DNA of 64,000 bases from Fluviicoccus sp. Its GTDB lineage: Bacteria > Pseudomonadota > Gammaproteobacteria > Pseudomonadales > Moraxellaceae. Location: positions 1 through 64,000 of the forward strand of contig NZ_JAUSMX010000015.1 in the NCBI RefSeq assembly GCF_030646115.1, read 5' to 3'. This document shows positions 55,943 to 64,000 of the stretch, piece after piece (positions within the stretch are counted from its first letter, which is position 1; every line of letters begins with the position of its first letter). Both the position numbers and the translations under genes were made by a program. A model generated the notes under the pieces. That model made no database searches, was not told where the DNA came from, and was given only the letters and a program-made list of their open reading frames with translations.

Positions 55943-57307
55943 TCAGAATTCTTCAACCGCATAACGCCACACCTTGATGCGCGGACTCCAGTAACCGGCC
56001 GGCCAGCCGCCCTTGCGCTTCAGATGCGTCAGGAAATCGCGGGGGTCGGGCAGCTGGCTCCACACCGAGGGCAGGAAGGTGGCGCGGCGGCTGCCTTCCT
56101 CCAGGATGATGCCGTCAATCCCGGAGCGGAGATGGGAGACCAGATCCGCCTCATCCCGCACCGGAAAAGGCTCCGGGGGCACCAGCAGGGAAATATGCAT
56201 GTCGAGGGAGTCCAGCTCCGCTGCGGTCACCGGTGGAAAGCGCGGGTCGTTGAAGGCTGCATCCCAGGCATGTTGCGCCACGTCTTCCACCAGCGGCCGC
56301 CGGGCCTCCAGCGAACCGATGCAGCCGCGCAACTCGCCATCCTTGTTCAGGGTGACAAACACCGCCCCGTTGGCGGCCAGTATGGCCGGATACACCGCCG
56401 GGTTGACCGCCAGCGGCCGGCCTTCACTGAGACCGCGCCGGATGGAGGCCCAGGCAATGGACTTCAACGTATCGCGATCACTGCTGGACAAGCGGCCGGA
56501 CGGGGAGTTGTCGGCATAAAACGCCCAGGCGCCATAGCCCACCACCCGCTCACGGCCCGCGCCACTGTCGCCGGAATTACACAGCGCCAGCGTCACCGCC
56601 TTCCAGCCACGACGCTTGGCCAGTTGCAGCAAGCCCTTTACCGGAAGGCGGCCGCAGGCCTGGTCATCCCCCAGCGCCGCCGCGTCCAGCGACTCGATGG
56701 CCTGGCAGGTCCGGGCATCCAGACTCCGCGCGGTGGCATCATCCAGGTAATGCGACAGGTCCGAACTGATGACAAAAACCGTGCCTTCATCCTCCCCGAA
56801 CGACTCCAGCACCGCTTCCACCTGAGCGGGATCCGCGTCACCCACCACGATCGGCAGCAGCATGAAATCGCCCAGCACCGACTGCAGGAACGGCAACTGG
56901 ACTTCCAGACTGTGCTCGGGCACATGCGCCTGATCCAGCACGCGGACGCCCGGCAACTCCGCCAGCCGGCTGACGGACGCGGTATCCAGATGGACTTCCC
57001 CCAGCGGCGTGCGGTAACTGTCCGCCGTGGTCAGCGCCAGCCCGCGAAAAGGAACATGGTGGGAAGGCCCCAGCAACACCACCCGCCAGATCAGCGTACG
57101 GTGCGCTCGCCAGTGGGCGAAGGCCGTGGCGGCGGCCACGCCTGAATAGACATAACCGGCATGGGGAACGATCAGCGCGCGGGGACAGGCCGCCCCCGGC
57201 TTGGGAAGGGGGGCGCGCTCAAAACAGGACTGGACGGTCGAGCTCAACGCCTCGGGTTCGGCGGGATAAAACCGGCCTGCAACGGCCGGTTCGCGTATCA
57301 GCGACAT
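55943..57307 (-). CDS. AmmeMemoRadiSam proteins B and A as one chain: Memo-AMMECR1 fusion
   Basis: The 454-residue protein joins a Memo domain (residues about 1-265; VPHAGYVYSG, GPSHHVPF, SSDLSHYLD and LCNSGDSG supply the probable metal or catalytic residues) to an AMMECR1 domain (about 280-454; LRGCIGSLEARRPL). In many bacteria and archaea these are separate genes next to a radical SAM enzyme. The substrate is not known. The ATG at 57,307 follows TTGAGG. The gene is divergent from amrS. Confidence 0.92.
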   Translation of the reverse strand: MSLIREPAVAGRFYPAEPEALSSTVQSCFERAPLPKPGAACPRALIVPHAGYVYSGVAAATAFAHWRAHRTLIWRVVLLGPSHHVPFRGLALTTADSYRTPLGEVHLDTASVSRLAELPGVRVLDQAHVPEHSLEVQLPFLQSVLGDFMLLPIVVGDADPAQVEAVLESFGEDEGTVFVISSDLSHYLDDATARSLDARTCQAIESLDAAALGDDQACGRLPVKGLLQLAKRRGWKAVTLALCNSGDSGAGRERVVGYGAWAFYADNSPSGRLSSSDRDTLKSIAWASIRRGLSEGRPLAVNPAVYPAILAANGAVFVTLNKDGELRGCIGSLEARRPLVEDVAQHAWDAAFNDPRFPPVTAAELDSLDMHISLLVPPEPFPVRDEADLVSHLRSGIDGIILEEGSRRATFLPSVWSQLPDPRDFLTHLKRKGGWPAGYWSPRIKVWRYAVEEF

Positions 57308-57472
57308 CTTTTGCCTCAACAACTGCTACAGCTGACAGACAGCTTAGCCCGTGTTGACGCGTCTGACGATACCGTCAAGCCCACAGAAACCGCCACCGAA
57401 CGGATAGCATGACCTTGAAACGCACGCCGCCTCCCCCATACTGTTCATAATTCATCCAGCATCGAATTCCCC

Positions 57473-58579
57473 ATGTCCGACGCCATCCACGCTCCGATCA
57501 ACCTGCACGACCCGGGTGTGGTGCCGACCCGGTACTGGCATACGCTGCCGGACGGGAAAATCCAGTGCGACCTGTGCCCACGCGCCTGCAAGCTGCAGGA
57601 GGGCCAGCGCGGGCTGTGCTTTGTCCGCGGACGCGCCGGAAATGCCGTGGTGATGACCACCTATGGCCGGTCCAGCGGTTTCGCCCTCGACCCGATTGAA
57701 AAGAAACCGCTCAACCATTTCCTGCCCGGCAGTTCGGTGCTGTCTTTCGGCACGGCGGGCTGCAACCTGGCCTGCAAATTCTGCCAGAACTGGGACATCT
57801 CCAAGTCCCGTGAAATGGACACGTTGATGGATCAGGCCTCGCCGCAGGCCATCGCCCAAGCCGCCGTGCGCACCGGCGCGCAAAGCGTCGCCTACACCTA
57901 CAACGATCCGGTGATCTTCCACGAATATGCCATCGACGTGGCGCAAGCCTGCCGCGAACAGGGCATCCGCAATGTAGCGGTGACGGCGGGCTATATCTGC
58001 GCCGAACCGCGCGAGGAATTCTTCCGGCACATGGATGCCGCCAATGTCGACCTGAAGGGCTTCAGCGAGGACTTCTACTACAAGACCACCGGCGCACACC
58101 TGCAGCCGGTTCTGGAAACCCTGATGTGGCTGAAACGCGAAACGCCGGTGTGGCTGGAACTGACGACACTGCTGATTCCCGGCCTCAACGACAGCGATGC
58201 CGAACTGCAGGCGATGACGCAATGGGTGGTGGAACAACTGGGTCCGGACGTACCGATGCACTTCACGGCCTTTCATCCGGACTACAAGATGCGTGACATC
58301 CCGACCACACCCGCTGCGACGCTGCAACGGGCACGGCGGATCGCCATGGCCAACGGCGTGCGTTACGCCTATACCGGCAACGTGCATGATACCGAGGGCG
58401 GCAGCACGGCCTGCCACCATTGCGGAGAGTTGCTGATTGAACGCGACTGGTATCAATTGGGGGCTTGGGGATTGAATGATCAGGGCGAATGCCGGAACTG
58501 CGGTACACCGCTGGCGGGGCATTTCCAGCCTAAACCCGGCAACTGGGGCGCAAAACGGCTGCGCGTGACCATGACCTGA
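57473..58579 (+). CDS. amrS: AmmeMemoRadiSam system radical SAM enzyme
   Basis: This 368-residue radical SAM protein has the iron-sulfur motif CNLACKFC (Cys97, Cys101, Cys104), an N-terminal four-cysteine region (CDLCPRAC and GLC near residues 32-49) and a C-terminal zinc ribbon (CHHCG, CRNCG). The fold resembles pyruvate-formate-lyase activating enzymes. It forms the third part of the AmmeMemoRadiSam trio with the divergent fusion gene. Its substrate is unproven. Confidence 0.92.
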   Translation: MSDAIHAPINLHDPGVVPTRYWHTLPDGKIQCDLCPRACKLQEGQRGLCFVRGRAGNAVVMTTYGRSSGFALDPIEKKPLNHFLPGSSVLSFGTAGCNLACKFCQNWDISKSREMDTLMDQASPQAIAQAAVRTGAQSVAYTYNDPVIFHEYAIDVAQACREQGIRNVAVTAGYICAEPREEFFRHMDAANVDLKGFSEDFYYKTTGAHLQPVLETLMWLKRETPVWLELTTLLIPGLNDSDAELQAMTQWVVEQLGPDVPMHFTAFHPDYKMRDIPTTPAATLQRARRIAMANGVRYAYTGNVHDTEGGSTACHHCGELLIERDWYQLGAWGLNDQGECRNCGTPLAGHFQPKPGNWGAKRLRVTMT

Positions 58580-58633
58580 GGGGGCATTCAAGGCTAAGAT
58601 AGCCGTCACTTTCCACCCGTGAGATTTCCGGCC

Positions 58634-58807
58634 ATGTCGAACGTGCTGCCCTTCCGCAAACCGTCCGCCCCGCCCAAGGGCTTGTGCCAGCACGGATTTC
58701 ATCGCTGGCAGATCCTGCAGGAAAAACAGTTCGACGTGCAGCAGGGAAAACTGGTCACCGTCTGGCGTTGCGAACGCTGCGGTGAACGCAAGGTCAAGGC
58801 GACCTGA
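58634..58807 (+). CDS. 57-residue zinc-ribbon-like protein
   Basis: The product has two Cys/His pairs, CQHGFHRW and CERCGERK, that could bind one zinc ion. The start at 58,634 (MSNVLPFRK) is preferred to one 15 bases upstream, and it lies 54 bases after amrS, so it may share that operon. No function is known to me. Confidence 0.65.
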   Translation: MSNVLPFRKPSAPPKGLCQHGFHRWQILQEKQFDVQQGKLVTVWRCERCGERKVKAT

Positions 58808-58842
58808 AACCACCCTTTGCCATTCCATTGCTTGAGCAACCC

Positions 58843-59715
58843 ATGACTGAACGCACCCCCACCGACTCCTTCCATACCATTCACGGCCTGCGCCTGCATG
58901 TGACCTGCTGGCCGGGTGAAGGAGATCCGATCCTGCTGCTGCACGCCACCGGTTTTCACGCCCGCTGCTGGGACGAGGTGGTGCGCCGCCTGCCGGGACG
59001 GCCGGTGTTTGCCGTCGACCTGCCCTGCCACGGCGGCAGCGACGCCGTGCGCCCGCCGCCCGGCTGGGATGAAACCAGCGAGATGATTACCGAACTGGTT
59101 CGTGAACTGGACCTGCGCAACATCACGGCTGCGGGGCATTCCTTCGGCGGTCATATCCTGGTGCAGGTAGCGGCGCGCGAGACAGACCGTTTCAACAGCC
59201 TGTTGCTGCTGGACCCGGTGATCCCGCCACCTGAATTCCTGCCGCTGTGGCAGGCCGCCGGTTCGTTTGAACCGGTGTCTCGCCGCCGCAATGTCTGGGC
59301 CTCGCCGGAGGAAATGGAAGAAGCCTTCCGCACGCGCATTCCCTACGACACCTGGCAGCCGGAAGTGCTGCGTGACTACTGCCAGTACGGTCTGGTGAAG
59401 GATGAAGGCGCAGACCATTACCGACTGGCCTGTCCGCCGGATTGCGAGGCGGCGGTGTATGGCAACATTGGTGCGCAGACGGTGTATGAACTGTTGCCGC
59501 GCGTGACGGTGCCGGTGCGGATTATCCGTGCGCGCGGGCGGCGGGCGGATGACCGGCTGCATGATTTCCGGCCGTCGCCGACCTGGGCGGAACTGGCGTC
59601 AAAACTGCCGGATGCGACGGATGTGCAGTTGGCGGAGCAGGATCATTTCTTTCCGATGTCCGATCCGGGGTTAGTGGCAGAGGCGTTGGGGGAGATGATG
59701 ACAACAGCGTATTGA
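58843..59715 (+). CDS. Alpha/beta-hydrolase fold enzyme
   Basis: This 290-residue enzyme has the oxyanion loop LLHATGFHARCW, a nucleophile elbow GHSFGG (Ser near residue 102), an acid DPVIPP region and a catalytic His near the C terminus (EQDHFFP). A TTG at 58,828 could add 5 residues. The substrate is unknown. It is followed by a long inverted repeat. Confidence 0.82.
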   Translation: MTERTPTDSFHTIHGLRLHVTCWPGEGDPILLLHATGFHARCWDEVVRRLPGRPVFAVDLPCHGGSDAVRPPPGWDETSEMITELVRELDLRNITAAGHSFGGHILVQVAARETDRFNSLLLLDPVIPPPEFLPLWQAAGSFEPVSRRRNVWASPEEMEEAFRTRIPYDTWQPEVLRDYCQYGLVKDEGADHYRLACPPDCEAAVYGNIGAQTVYELLPRVTVPVRIIRARGRRADDRLHDFRPSPTWAELASKLPDATDVQLAEQDHFFPMSDPGLVAEALGEMMTTAY

Positions 59716-59720
59716 TGATA

Positions 59721-59823
59721 CCGTAGGGGCGCACTGCGTGCGCCTTCGCGGACGAACACACCGATTTGTTCGAAAAAGACAGCCTGTTCGGCGAAGAAGG
59801 GCGCACGTAGTGCGCCCCTACGG
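59721..59823. repeat. 103-base inverted repeat between convergent genes
   Basis: The ends read CCGTAGGGGCGCACTGCGTG from the left and its near-perfect complement (CACGTAGTGCGCCCCTACGG) from the right, with arms of about 28 bases and a central part CGAACAAATCG/CGATTTGTTCG-like. It sits between the hydrolase and crotonase stops and could be both a transcript end and a non-autonomous mobile repeat. Confidence 0.7.
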
Positions 59824-59826
59824 GAG

Positions 59827-60741
59827 TTAGCCCTTGAACGTCGACAACCCCGCATCCCCAAACGGCTCATCCCTCTCCTTGACCGCCTGCCGGAACCCCG
59901 CCTGCATCGAGCGCTGCTGAAATTCATACCCCTCCTTCGTATGCCTTGTCATCCCGTCCAGCATCGTCCCGATCACCTGCGTCGAATGCAGCCCCTGCGC
60001 CATCACCGACTGGTTCAGCAACAACTTCATCATCACCAACTGGTTGATGGGCATGCGCGCAATCCGCTCCAGCAGGCTCTCGAAGCGCTCGTCCAACTGC
60101 TCCGGCGGCGCGGACTCGATCGCCAGCCCCCACTCCTTCGCTTCCTTACCCGATAGGCAATCGCCGGTAAACAGCAGCCGCTTCGCCTTCTCCAGCCCGA
60201 TGCGGTAGAACCACAACGACGTGGTCGGCGACCCCCACACTCGCGCTGGGGGATATCCGATCTTGGCATTGTCGGCAATCACCAGCAGGTCGGAGCACAG
60301 TGCCATGTCGGTGCCGCCCGCCACGCAGAAACCGTGCACCTTGCACACCACCGGCTTGTCGCTGTGGAACAGGCTCATGAAGCCCTTCACGTTGCGGCTC
60401 ATCATCGCGTAATCGACCATCGGGTCCCAGGCTGAATTTGGAATGTGATTCTGCATCTGCACCAGCGGGTCCAGCGGCGAACCTTGCGGACAATCGGGAT
60501 TCTCCTGCCCGGTCAGCAGCCCTTCCGCATTTTCCACCAGATCATAGCCACCGCAAAAACCGCTGCCATTGCCGGACAGCGCAATCACATGAATGGCCGG
60601 ATCGAGATTGGCGCGTTCGACGCAGGCGGCCAGCTCGCGCGGCAGGTCGAGGGTGATGCCGTTGCCGCGCGCCGGCCGGTTCAAGGTGATGCGGGCGATG
60701 CGGCCGGTGGTGTGGTAGGTGAGGGTTTTCAGGGTGTCCAT
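59827..60741 (-). CDS. Enoyl-CoA hydratase/isomerase (crotonase) family protein
   Basis: This 304-residue crotonase-fold protein has the N-terminal ITLNRPARGNGITLDLPREL and the oxyanion-hole pair SGNGSGFCGGYDL and KVHGFCVAGGTDMALCSD. The position where many hydratases carry a glutamate is not conserved in an obvious way, so the exact reaction is uncertain. GGAG precedes the ATG at 60,741. It is divergent from the desaturase and may share its control. Confidence 0.85.
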   Translation of the reverse strand: MDTLKTLTYHTTGRIARITLNRPARGNGITLDLPRELAACVERANLDPAIHVIALSGNGSGFCGGYDLVENAEGLLTGQENPDCPQGSPLDPLVQMQNHIPNSAWDPMVDYAMMSRNVKGFMSLFHSDKPVVCKVHGFCVAGGTDMALCSDLLVIADNAKIGYPPARVWGSPTTSLWFYRIGLEKAKRLLFTGDCLSGKEAKEWGLAIESAPPEQLDERFESLLERIARMPINQLVMMKLLLNQSVMAQGLHSTQVIGTMLDGMTRHTKEGYEFQQRSMQAGFRQAVKERDEPFGDAGLSTFKG

Positions 60742-60764
60742 GTCTGCTCCGAATGATACATAAA

Positions 60765-60793
60765 TTTGCATTAACAGAAATCATGTGTAACAT
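60765..60793 (+). promoter_or_regulatory. Putative promoter of the desaturase gene
   Basis: TTTGCA (60,765-60,770) and TAACAT (60,788-60,793) are spaced by 17 bases, each matching four of six consensus bases. They lie in the 91-base AT-rich gap shared with the crotonase gene. Confidence 0.4.
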
Positions 60794-60832
60794 TACCGTT
60801 ATCAGCAATCAATATCATTTCGGGTAATCCTG

Positions 60833-61873
60833 ATGAACACCAGCTCACCCCTCGCCGACGGCATCCAAAGCGACGCCGTTTACGCCCACAGCCCGGCCAC
60901 CCGCCGCAAGGTCACCGACCTGTTCAGCCGCGAGGAAATACAGCGCCTGACCGCGCGTTCGGACGCTTGGGGCGCATGGGGCATCGCCTCGACCTGGGGG
61001 CTGATCGCCGCCGGCTTTGCCTTGACCGGCTGGGCGCTGACGCTGCCCGCCGCTGCCATGATTCCTGTGGCCGGTCTGGGCGTGGCGCTGCTGGGCGGAC
61101 GGCAACTGGCGCTGGCCATCCTCTCGCACGAGGCCTCGCACAAGACGCTGTTTGCCAACCCCTGGGCTAACGACGTGCTGGCGGACTGGCTGTGCGCCCG
61201 CCCCATCGGTCTGGACCTCGCCAAGTACCGGGTGCACCACTTCATCCACCACACCAAGACCGGCACACCGGAAGACACCGACATTTCGCTGGTGGCGGGC
61301 CTGCCCTGCTCGCGCACCTCGTTGCTGCGCAAATTCGCCCGCGACCTCAGCGGTCTCACCGGGCTGAAGTTCCTGCTGGGCCGGGTGCTGATGGACGCCG
61401 GGTTCCTGAAATGGACGGTAGCGTCGAAGGTGGAAAAGCTGCCACAGGACGGACGCACGGCCTGGGACGTGGTGAAGACCTTCGCAGGCAACAGCTGGAA
61501 AGCGGCTGTGATGAACGGAGTGCTGTTCGGTCTGCTGGCGGCGGCCGGGCATGGCGAACTCTATCTTGCCTGGGTGCTGGCCTACCTGATTCCCTATCCG
61601 CTGTTCATCCGCATCCGCGCCATGGCCGAACACGCGGGCACAGAGAAGACCACCGACATGTTCCGCAACACCCGCACCACCCGCGCCGGGCTGGTGGCGC
61701 GCACCTTTGTCGCGCCCTGCCATGTCAATTTCCACATCGAGCATCACGCCATGGCGTCAGTGCCTTACTTCCGGTTGCCCGACGCGAATGCGCTGCTGCG
61801 GGCGCGCGGGCTGGTGGATGAGCCGCCGGGCTACCTGACGGTGCTGGACCGGCTGTCGTCGGTGCAGGCATGA
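60833..61873 (+). CDS. Membrane fatty acid desaturase
   Basis: This 346-residue di-iron membrane enzyme inserts double bonds into fatty acids. The three histidine boxes are intact: HEASH (near 102), HHFIHH (near 138) and HIEHH (near 303). Hydrophobic segments lie at about 52-90 and 225-260. It is divergent from a crotonase and followed by a PaaI-type thioesterase gene 34 bases on. Confidence 0.92.
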   Translation: MNTSSPLADGIQSDAVYAHSPATRRKVTDLFSREEIQRLTARSDAWGAWGIASTWGLIAAGFALTGWALTLPAAAMIPVAGLGVALLGGRQLALAILSHEASHKTLFANPWANDVLADWLCARPIGLDLAKYRVHHFIHHTKTGTPEDTDISLVAGLPCSRTSLLRKFARDLSGLTGLKFLLGRVLMDAGFLKWTVASKVEKLPQDGRTAWDVVKTFAGNSWKAAVMNGVLFGLLAAAGHGELYLAWVLAYLIPYPLFIRIRAMAEHAGTEKTTDMFRNTRTTRAGLVARTFVAPCHVNFHIEHHAMASVPYFRLPDANALLRARGLVDEPPGYLTVLDRLSSVQA

Positions 61874-61907
61874 TGAACCACGTTTCAGAAGTGGCGGGAG
61901 AGGCAGC

Positions 61908-62318
61908 ATGGTGACAGCAGAATCGTTGATGGCGTTCCTGAACGGGGAATTCCCGCAGAACAAGTGCAAGGTCGAGGCCTTGGGCAACCGCGCGGCGACG
62001 GTGCGTCACCCCGTGGGTCATGCGGAGTTGCGGCCGGGCGGCACGGTGTCGGGGCCGGTGCTGATGACCACCGCCGATCTGGCGCTGTACGCCGCCATCC
62101 TGGGGGAAATCGGCCTGGTGCCGCTGGCGGTGACTACCAGCCTGAACATCAACTTCATGCGCAAACCGGCGGCGGACCGCGACATTATCGGCGAGTGCAA
62201 ACTGATGAAGCTGGGCAAGCTGCTGGCGGTGGGGGAAGTGTGGCTCTATTCGGAGGGGCAGGAGGAGCCGGTGGCGCACGCGACGGGGACGTATGCGATT
62301 CCGCCCGCGCGCGCCTGA
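61908..62318 (+). CDS. PaaI-type hotdog thioesterase
   Basis: This 136-residue hotdog protein has the motif RPGGTVSGPVLMTTADLALY and TTSLNINFMRKPAADRD, typical of the PaaI/DUF4442 group, which hydrolyses acyl-CoA. It lies 34 bases after the desaturase. Its last codons carry a 27-base sequence that is repeated 1.3 kb downstream. Confidence 0.82.
   Translation: MVTAESLMAFLNGEFPQNKCKVEALGNRAATVRHPVGHAELRPGGTVSGPVLMTTADLALYAAILGEIGLVPLAVTTSLNINFMRKPAADRDIIGECKLMKLGKLLAVGEVWLYSEGQEEPVAHATGTYAIPPARA
62279..62305. repeat. 27-base direct repeat, copy 1 (end of the thioesterase gene)
   Basis: The sequence starting CGCGACGGGGACGTATGC and ending ATTCCGCC occurs again at 63,616-63,642 in the same direction. 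It encodes the end of the thioesterase here. Confidence 0.8.
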
Positions 62319-62330
62319 GCCCCGCCCCGC

Positions 62331-63545
62331 TCAGGGTTTGAAGCCGATACCGTCCAGAAAACGGCGCATGGCTTTCAGGTAATCGCCCTGCCCCCAATGC
62401 AGTACATGGCCGCCGGGAAACCAGTGCACGGCCGGGCGGTCCCAGTGCTCCCACAACAGCATGGTGTGTTTGGTGAAGGTGATGCGGTCATCCATGCCGC
62501 CGATCAGCAACACGCGATCCTTGGGAATGGCCAGTTGCCAGGTCAGCGGCGAATTCACCGCCAGCGTGTGCCGCGCTTCCTGGATGCTGATGCCCGCCGT
62601 GGCCAGCGCCGAACGGATCAGGTGTCCCAGCACCGGCCATTCAAACACCATGTCCACCAGACTGGCGGGCGGCACCACCGGAATGGCGAAAGCCAGCCGA
62701 TCCTCGACACTGGCCAGCAGCGCCGTGGCGTAACCGCCCATCGAAATACCTGTAACTCCCACCGACGGCACACCGTGCGACAACAGCCAGTCGAGAAATA
62801 CCCTGAAGTCGTGGATGGCGTGGGCGTGCACTTCGTTCATGTGCAGCGGCCCGTGCGAGAAATAGCCGTGCCCGGAAAACGGCGACAGCAACCCCTGCCG
62901 GTAGCCGTGGAATGGCAGGGTGTAGAGCAGCACGTCGTAGCCCTGTTCGTAGAACCATTCCAGCGCAAAGAATTTGCTGTTGACCCAGTAGCTATCCATG
63001 ATGAAACCATGAATCACGGCAATGGTGGGGCGCGGCTTGTCGCCGTGCTTCCAGTACTGCGCCCAGGCGATCTCGTTGTTGTCGTGGCGGTGGTAATCCT
63101 CGCGCACCCGCGGGTTCACCGCCTCGAACGGGCTTTTGAAGCTTAGCAGGTAGGACTGGCCGTCCTTGGGCTGATGCGCCAGCGGTCCGGAGTGACGGAC
63201 GCGCACGCGGATGCCCGGCTTCGGCTTCTGGAAGAAGGCGTGGGCGTCGCCGTCGGTGGCCAGGTCATGGTAGAAGGCGCGCTCCCTGCGGTCGCGCAGC
63301 AGCGTGTCGGGCCGCAGGCTCCACGGCAGCGACAAGGCGGTGGTGGCGGCGATGATGCCCGCGCGCAGCCCCAGGTCGGTCAGTGACGAGGTCTGCATGC
63401 GCAACCTCTTGAAGCGGTCCATGCGGTTTACCACCCGGTACGCGGGAAACTGCGGGTCGAGGTTCCGCCACCAGGGGCTGGCAGGGCGCAATTGCGCCGG
63501 GCGGCGACGGGGCGTTACGATTTCAGGGGGCAGAACGGGGGACAT
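62331..63545 (-). CDS. Alpha/beta-hydrolase fold protein
   Basis: This 404-residue protein has a nucleophile motif GISMGG (Ser near residue 278 of the shorter product), the strand VIHGFIMDSYW before it, GGMDDRITF and a late His in GGHVLHWGQ. It begins with a basic, proline-rich stretch. The start at 63,545 is tentative: the frame is open to 63,668, but that extension overlaps a repeat copied from the thioesterase gene. The substrate is unknown. The gene lies between two copies of a 27-base repeat. Confidence 0.75.
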   Translation of the reverse strand: MSPVLPPEIVTPRRRPAQLRPASPWWRNLDPQFPAYRVVNRMDRFKRLRMQTSSLTDLGLRAGIIAATTALSLPWSLRPDTLLRDRRERAFYHDLATDGDAHAFFQKPKPGIRVRVRHSGPLAHQPKDGQSYLLSFKSPFEAVNPRVREDYHRHDNNEIAWAQYWKHGDKPRPTIAVIHGFIMDSYWVNSKFFALEWFYEQGYDVLLYTLPFHGYRQGLLSPFSGHGYFSHGPLHMNEVHAHAIHDFRVFLDWLLSHGVPSVGVTGISMGGYATALLASVEDRLAFAIPVVPPASLVDMVFEWPVLGHLIRSALATAGISIQEARHTLAVNSPLTWQLAIPKDRVLLIGGMDDRITFTKHTMLLWEHWDRPAVHWFPGGHVLHWGQGDYLKAMRRFLDGIGFKP

Positions 63546-63615
63546 GGGCCTCGCCGACACGTGGTTGCAGGGGAGGCTGACTAAAGCAAGCGCTTGGCAG
63601 GATGTCAATGGCGGC

Positions 63616-63642
63616 CGCGACGGGGACGTATGCGATTCCGCC
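63616..63642. repeat. 27-base direct repeat, copy 2
   Basis: Identical to 62,279-62,305. Here it is not part of a thioesterase gene. It lies upstream of the start chosen for the hydrolase. Confidence 0.8.
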
Positions 63643-63759
63643 ACGTAGCCGAACCGGGAATCCAGCATTTACAGTATCGCCGAGATACGATACTGCTGTG
63701 CAGGGCCAGCCGGTTCATGCTATCCATGACAAAAGCCGCCGACGGGAAACCCATCCACC

Positions 63760-64000
63760 ATGAGCATCAAGCGACGTACCCTGTTGGGAGCCGGTATGGT
63801 CGGGGCGCTCGGCGGCGCCGGCCTCACCGGGCTGGCCTTGCACGGGCGTCAGCCCCGCCCGCGCCAGGTGCCTGCCCTGCCCTCGGGTGTCAGGCCCGGC
63901 GGGCAACCCATGAACATCCTGCTGATCGTCACCGATCAGGAACACGCCGACCTGCCGTCCGGACTGCCGCTGCCCGGTCACGAACGCCTGCGCTCCCGGG
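63760..64000 (+). CDS. Exported sulfatase family protein, N-terminal part (cut by window edge)
   Basis: The ATG at 63,760 opens a frame with no stop to the window end (80 residues seen). It starts with a twin-arginine-like leader (SIKRRTLLGAGMVGALGG) and then MNILLIVTDQEHADLPSGLP, the first strand of sulfatases and related phosphatases, in which the Asp before Gln binds the metal. The enzyme is thus probably exported folded and cleaves sulfate or phosphate esters. The rest is outside the window. Confidence 0.7.
   Translation, partial: MSIKRRTLLGAGMVGALGGAGLTGLALHGRQPRPRQVPALPSGVRPGGQPMNILLIVTDQEHADLPSGLPLPGHERLRSR

Overview
This is a GC-rich chromosomal segment that reads as a gammaproteobacterium. 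The evidence is a subtype I-F CRISPR-Cas locus with a Cas2-3 fusion, an EnvZ/OmpR pair, Hsp33, Tex, BipA, RNase R with RlmB, and an NhaD antiporter. The sterol/lipid-type oxidoreductases and a pyrophosphate-type phosphofructokinase suggest a free-living aerobic lineage, but I cannot name a genus from the sequence alone.

Layout. 1-8.5 kb: a complete I-F CRISPR-Cas operon on the minus strand (cas1, cas2-3, csy1, csy2, csy3, cas6f). Its leader and the first repeat of the array sit at the very left edge, so the spacers lie outside the window. 8.6-8.9 kb: a decayed remnant that looks like a Fic-protein tail followed by a UPF0175-type antitoxin. 9-16.5 kb: housekeeping and transport genes (M48 protease, AIM24-like protein, EamA exporter, rlmB-rnr, TauE/SafE exporter) and a tRNA-Leu(CAG) with its own promoter and terminator. 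16.7-23.3 kb: a lipid/sterol-type module (TetR, small protein, GMC oxidoreductase, SDR, acyl-CoA ligase, PF10118 hydrolase). 23.4-42.1 kb: mostly core genes (nhaD, bipA, an OmpA-type porin, hslO, envZ/ompR, tex, thioesterase, DyP peroxidase, PPi-type PFK, START protein, ychJ, a diguanylate cyclase, a DUF393 protein). 42.1-48.9 kb: a second redox/lipid module with TetR and MerR regulators, three dehydrogenase/oxidase genes and an exported FAD oxidoreductase.

49-54.8 kb is the most interesting stretch. A membrane-embedded spermidine-synthase-like protein is divergent from a tight operon encoding DUF350, an SPFH-SHOCT protein, a double zinc-ribbon/DUF4178 membrane protein, a 49-residue membrane peptide and an S-adenosylmethionine decarboxylase proenzyme. 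This looks like a polyamine-linked membrane system of unknown purpose. A HepT/MntA toxin-antitoxin pair separates it from the exported FAD oxidoreductase, which may belong to it. 55.9-58.6 kb holds the AmmeMemoRadiSam set as two divergent genes, one a Memo-AMMECR1 fusion. The right end carries hydrolases, a crotonase divergent from a fatty acid desaturase, a PaaI-type thioesterase and the start of an exported sulfatase cut by the window edge.

Several control sites are visible: a MerR-type promoter with a 19-bp spacer, palindromes upstream of both TetR genes, an ompA-type promoter, several factor-independent terminators, and inverted or direct repeats between genes.
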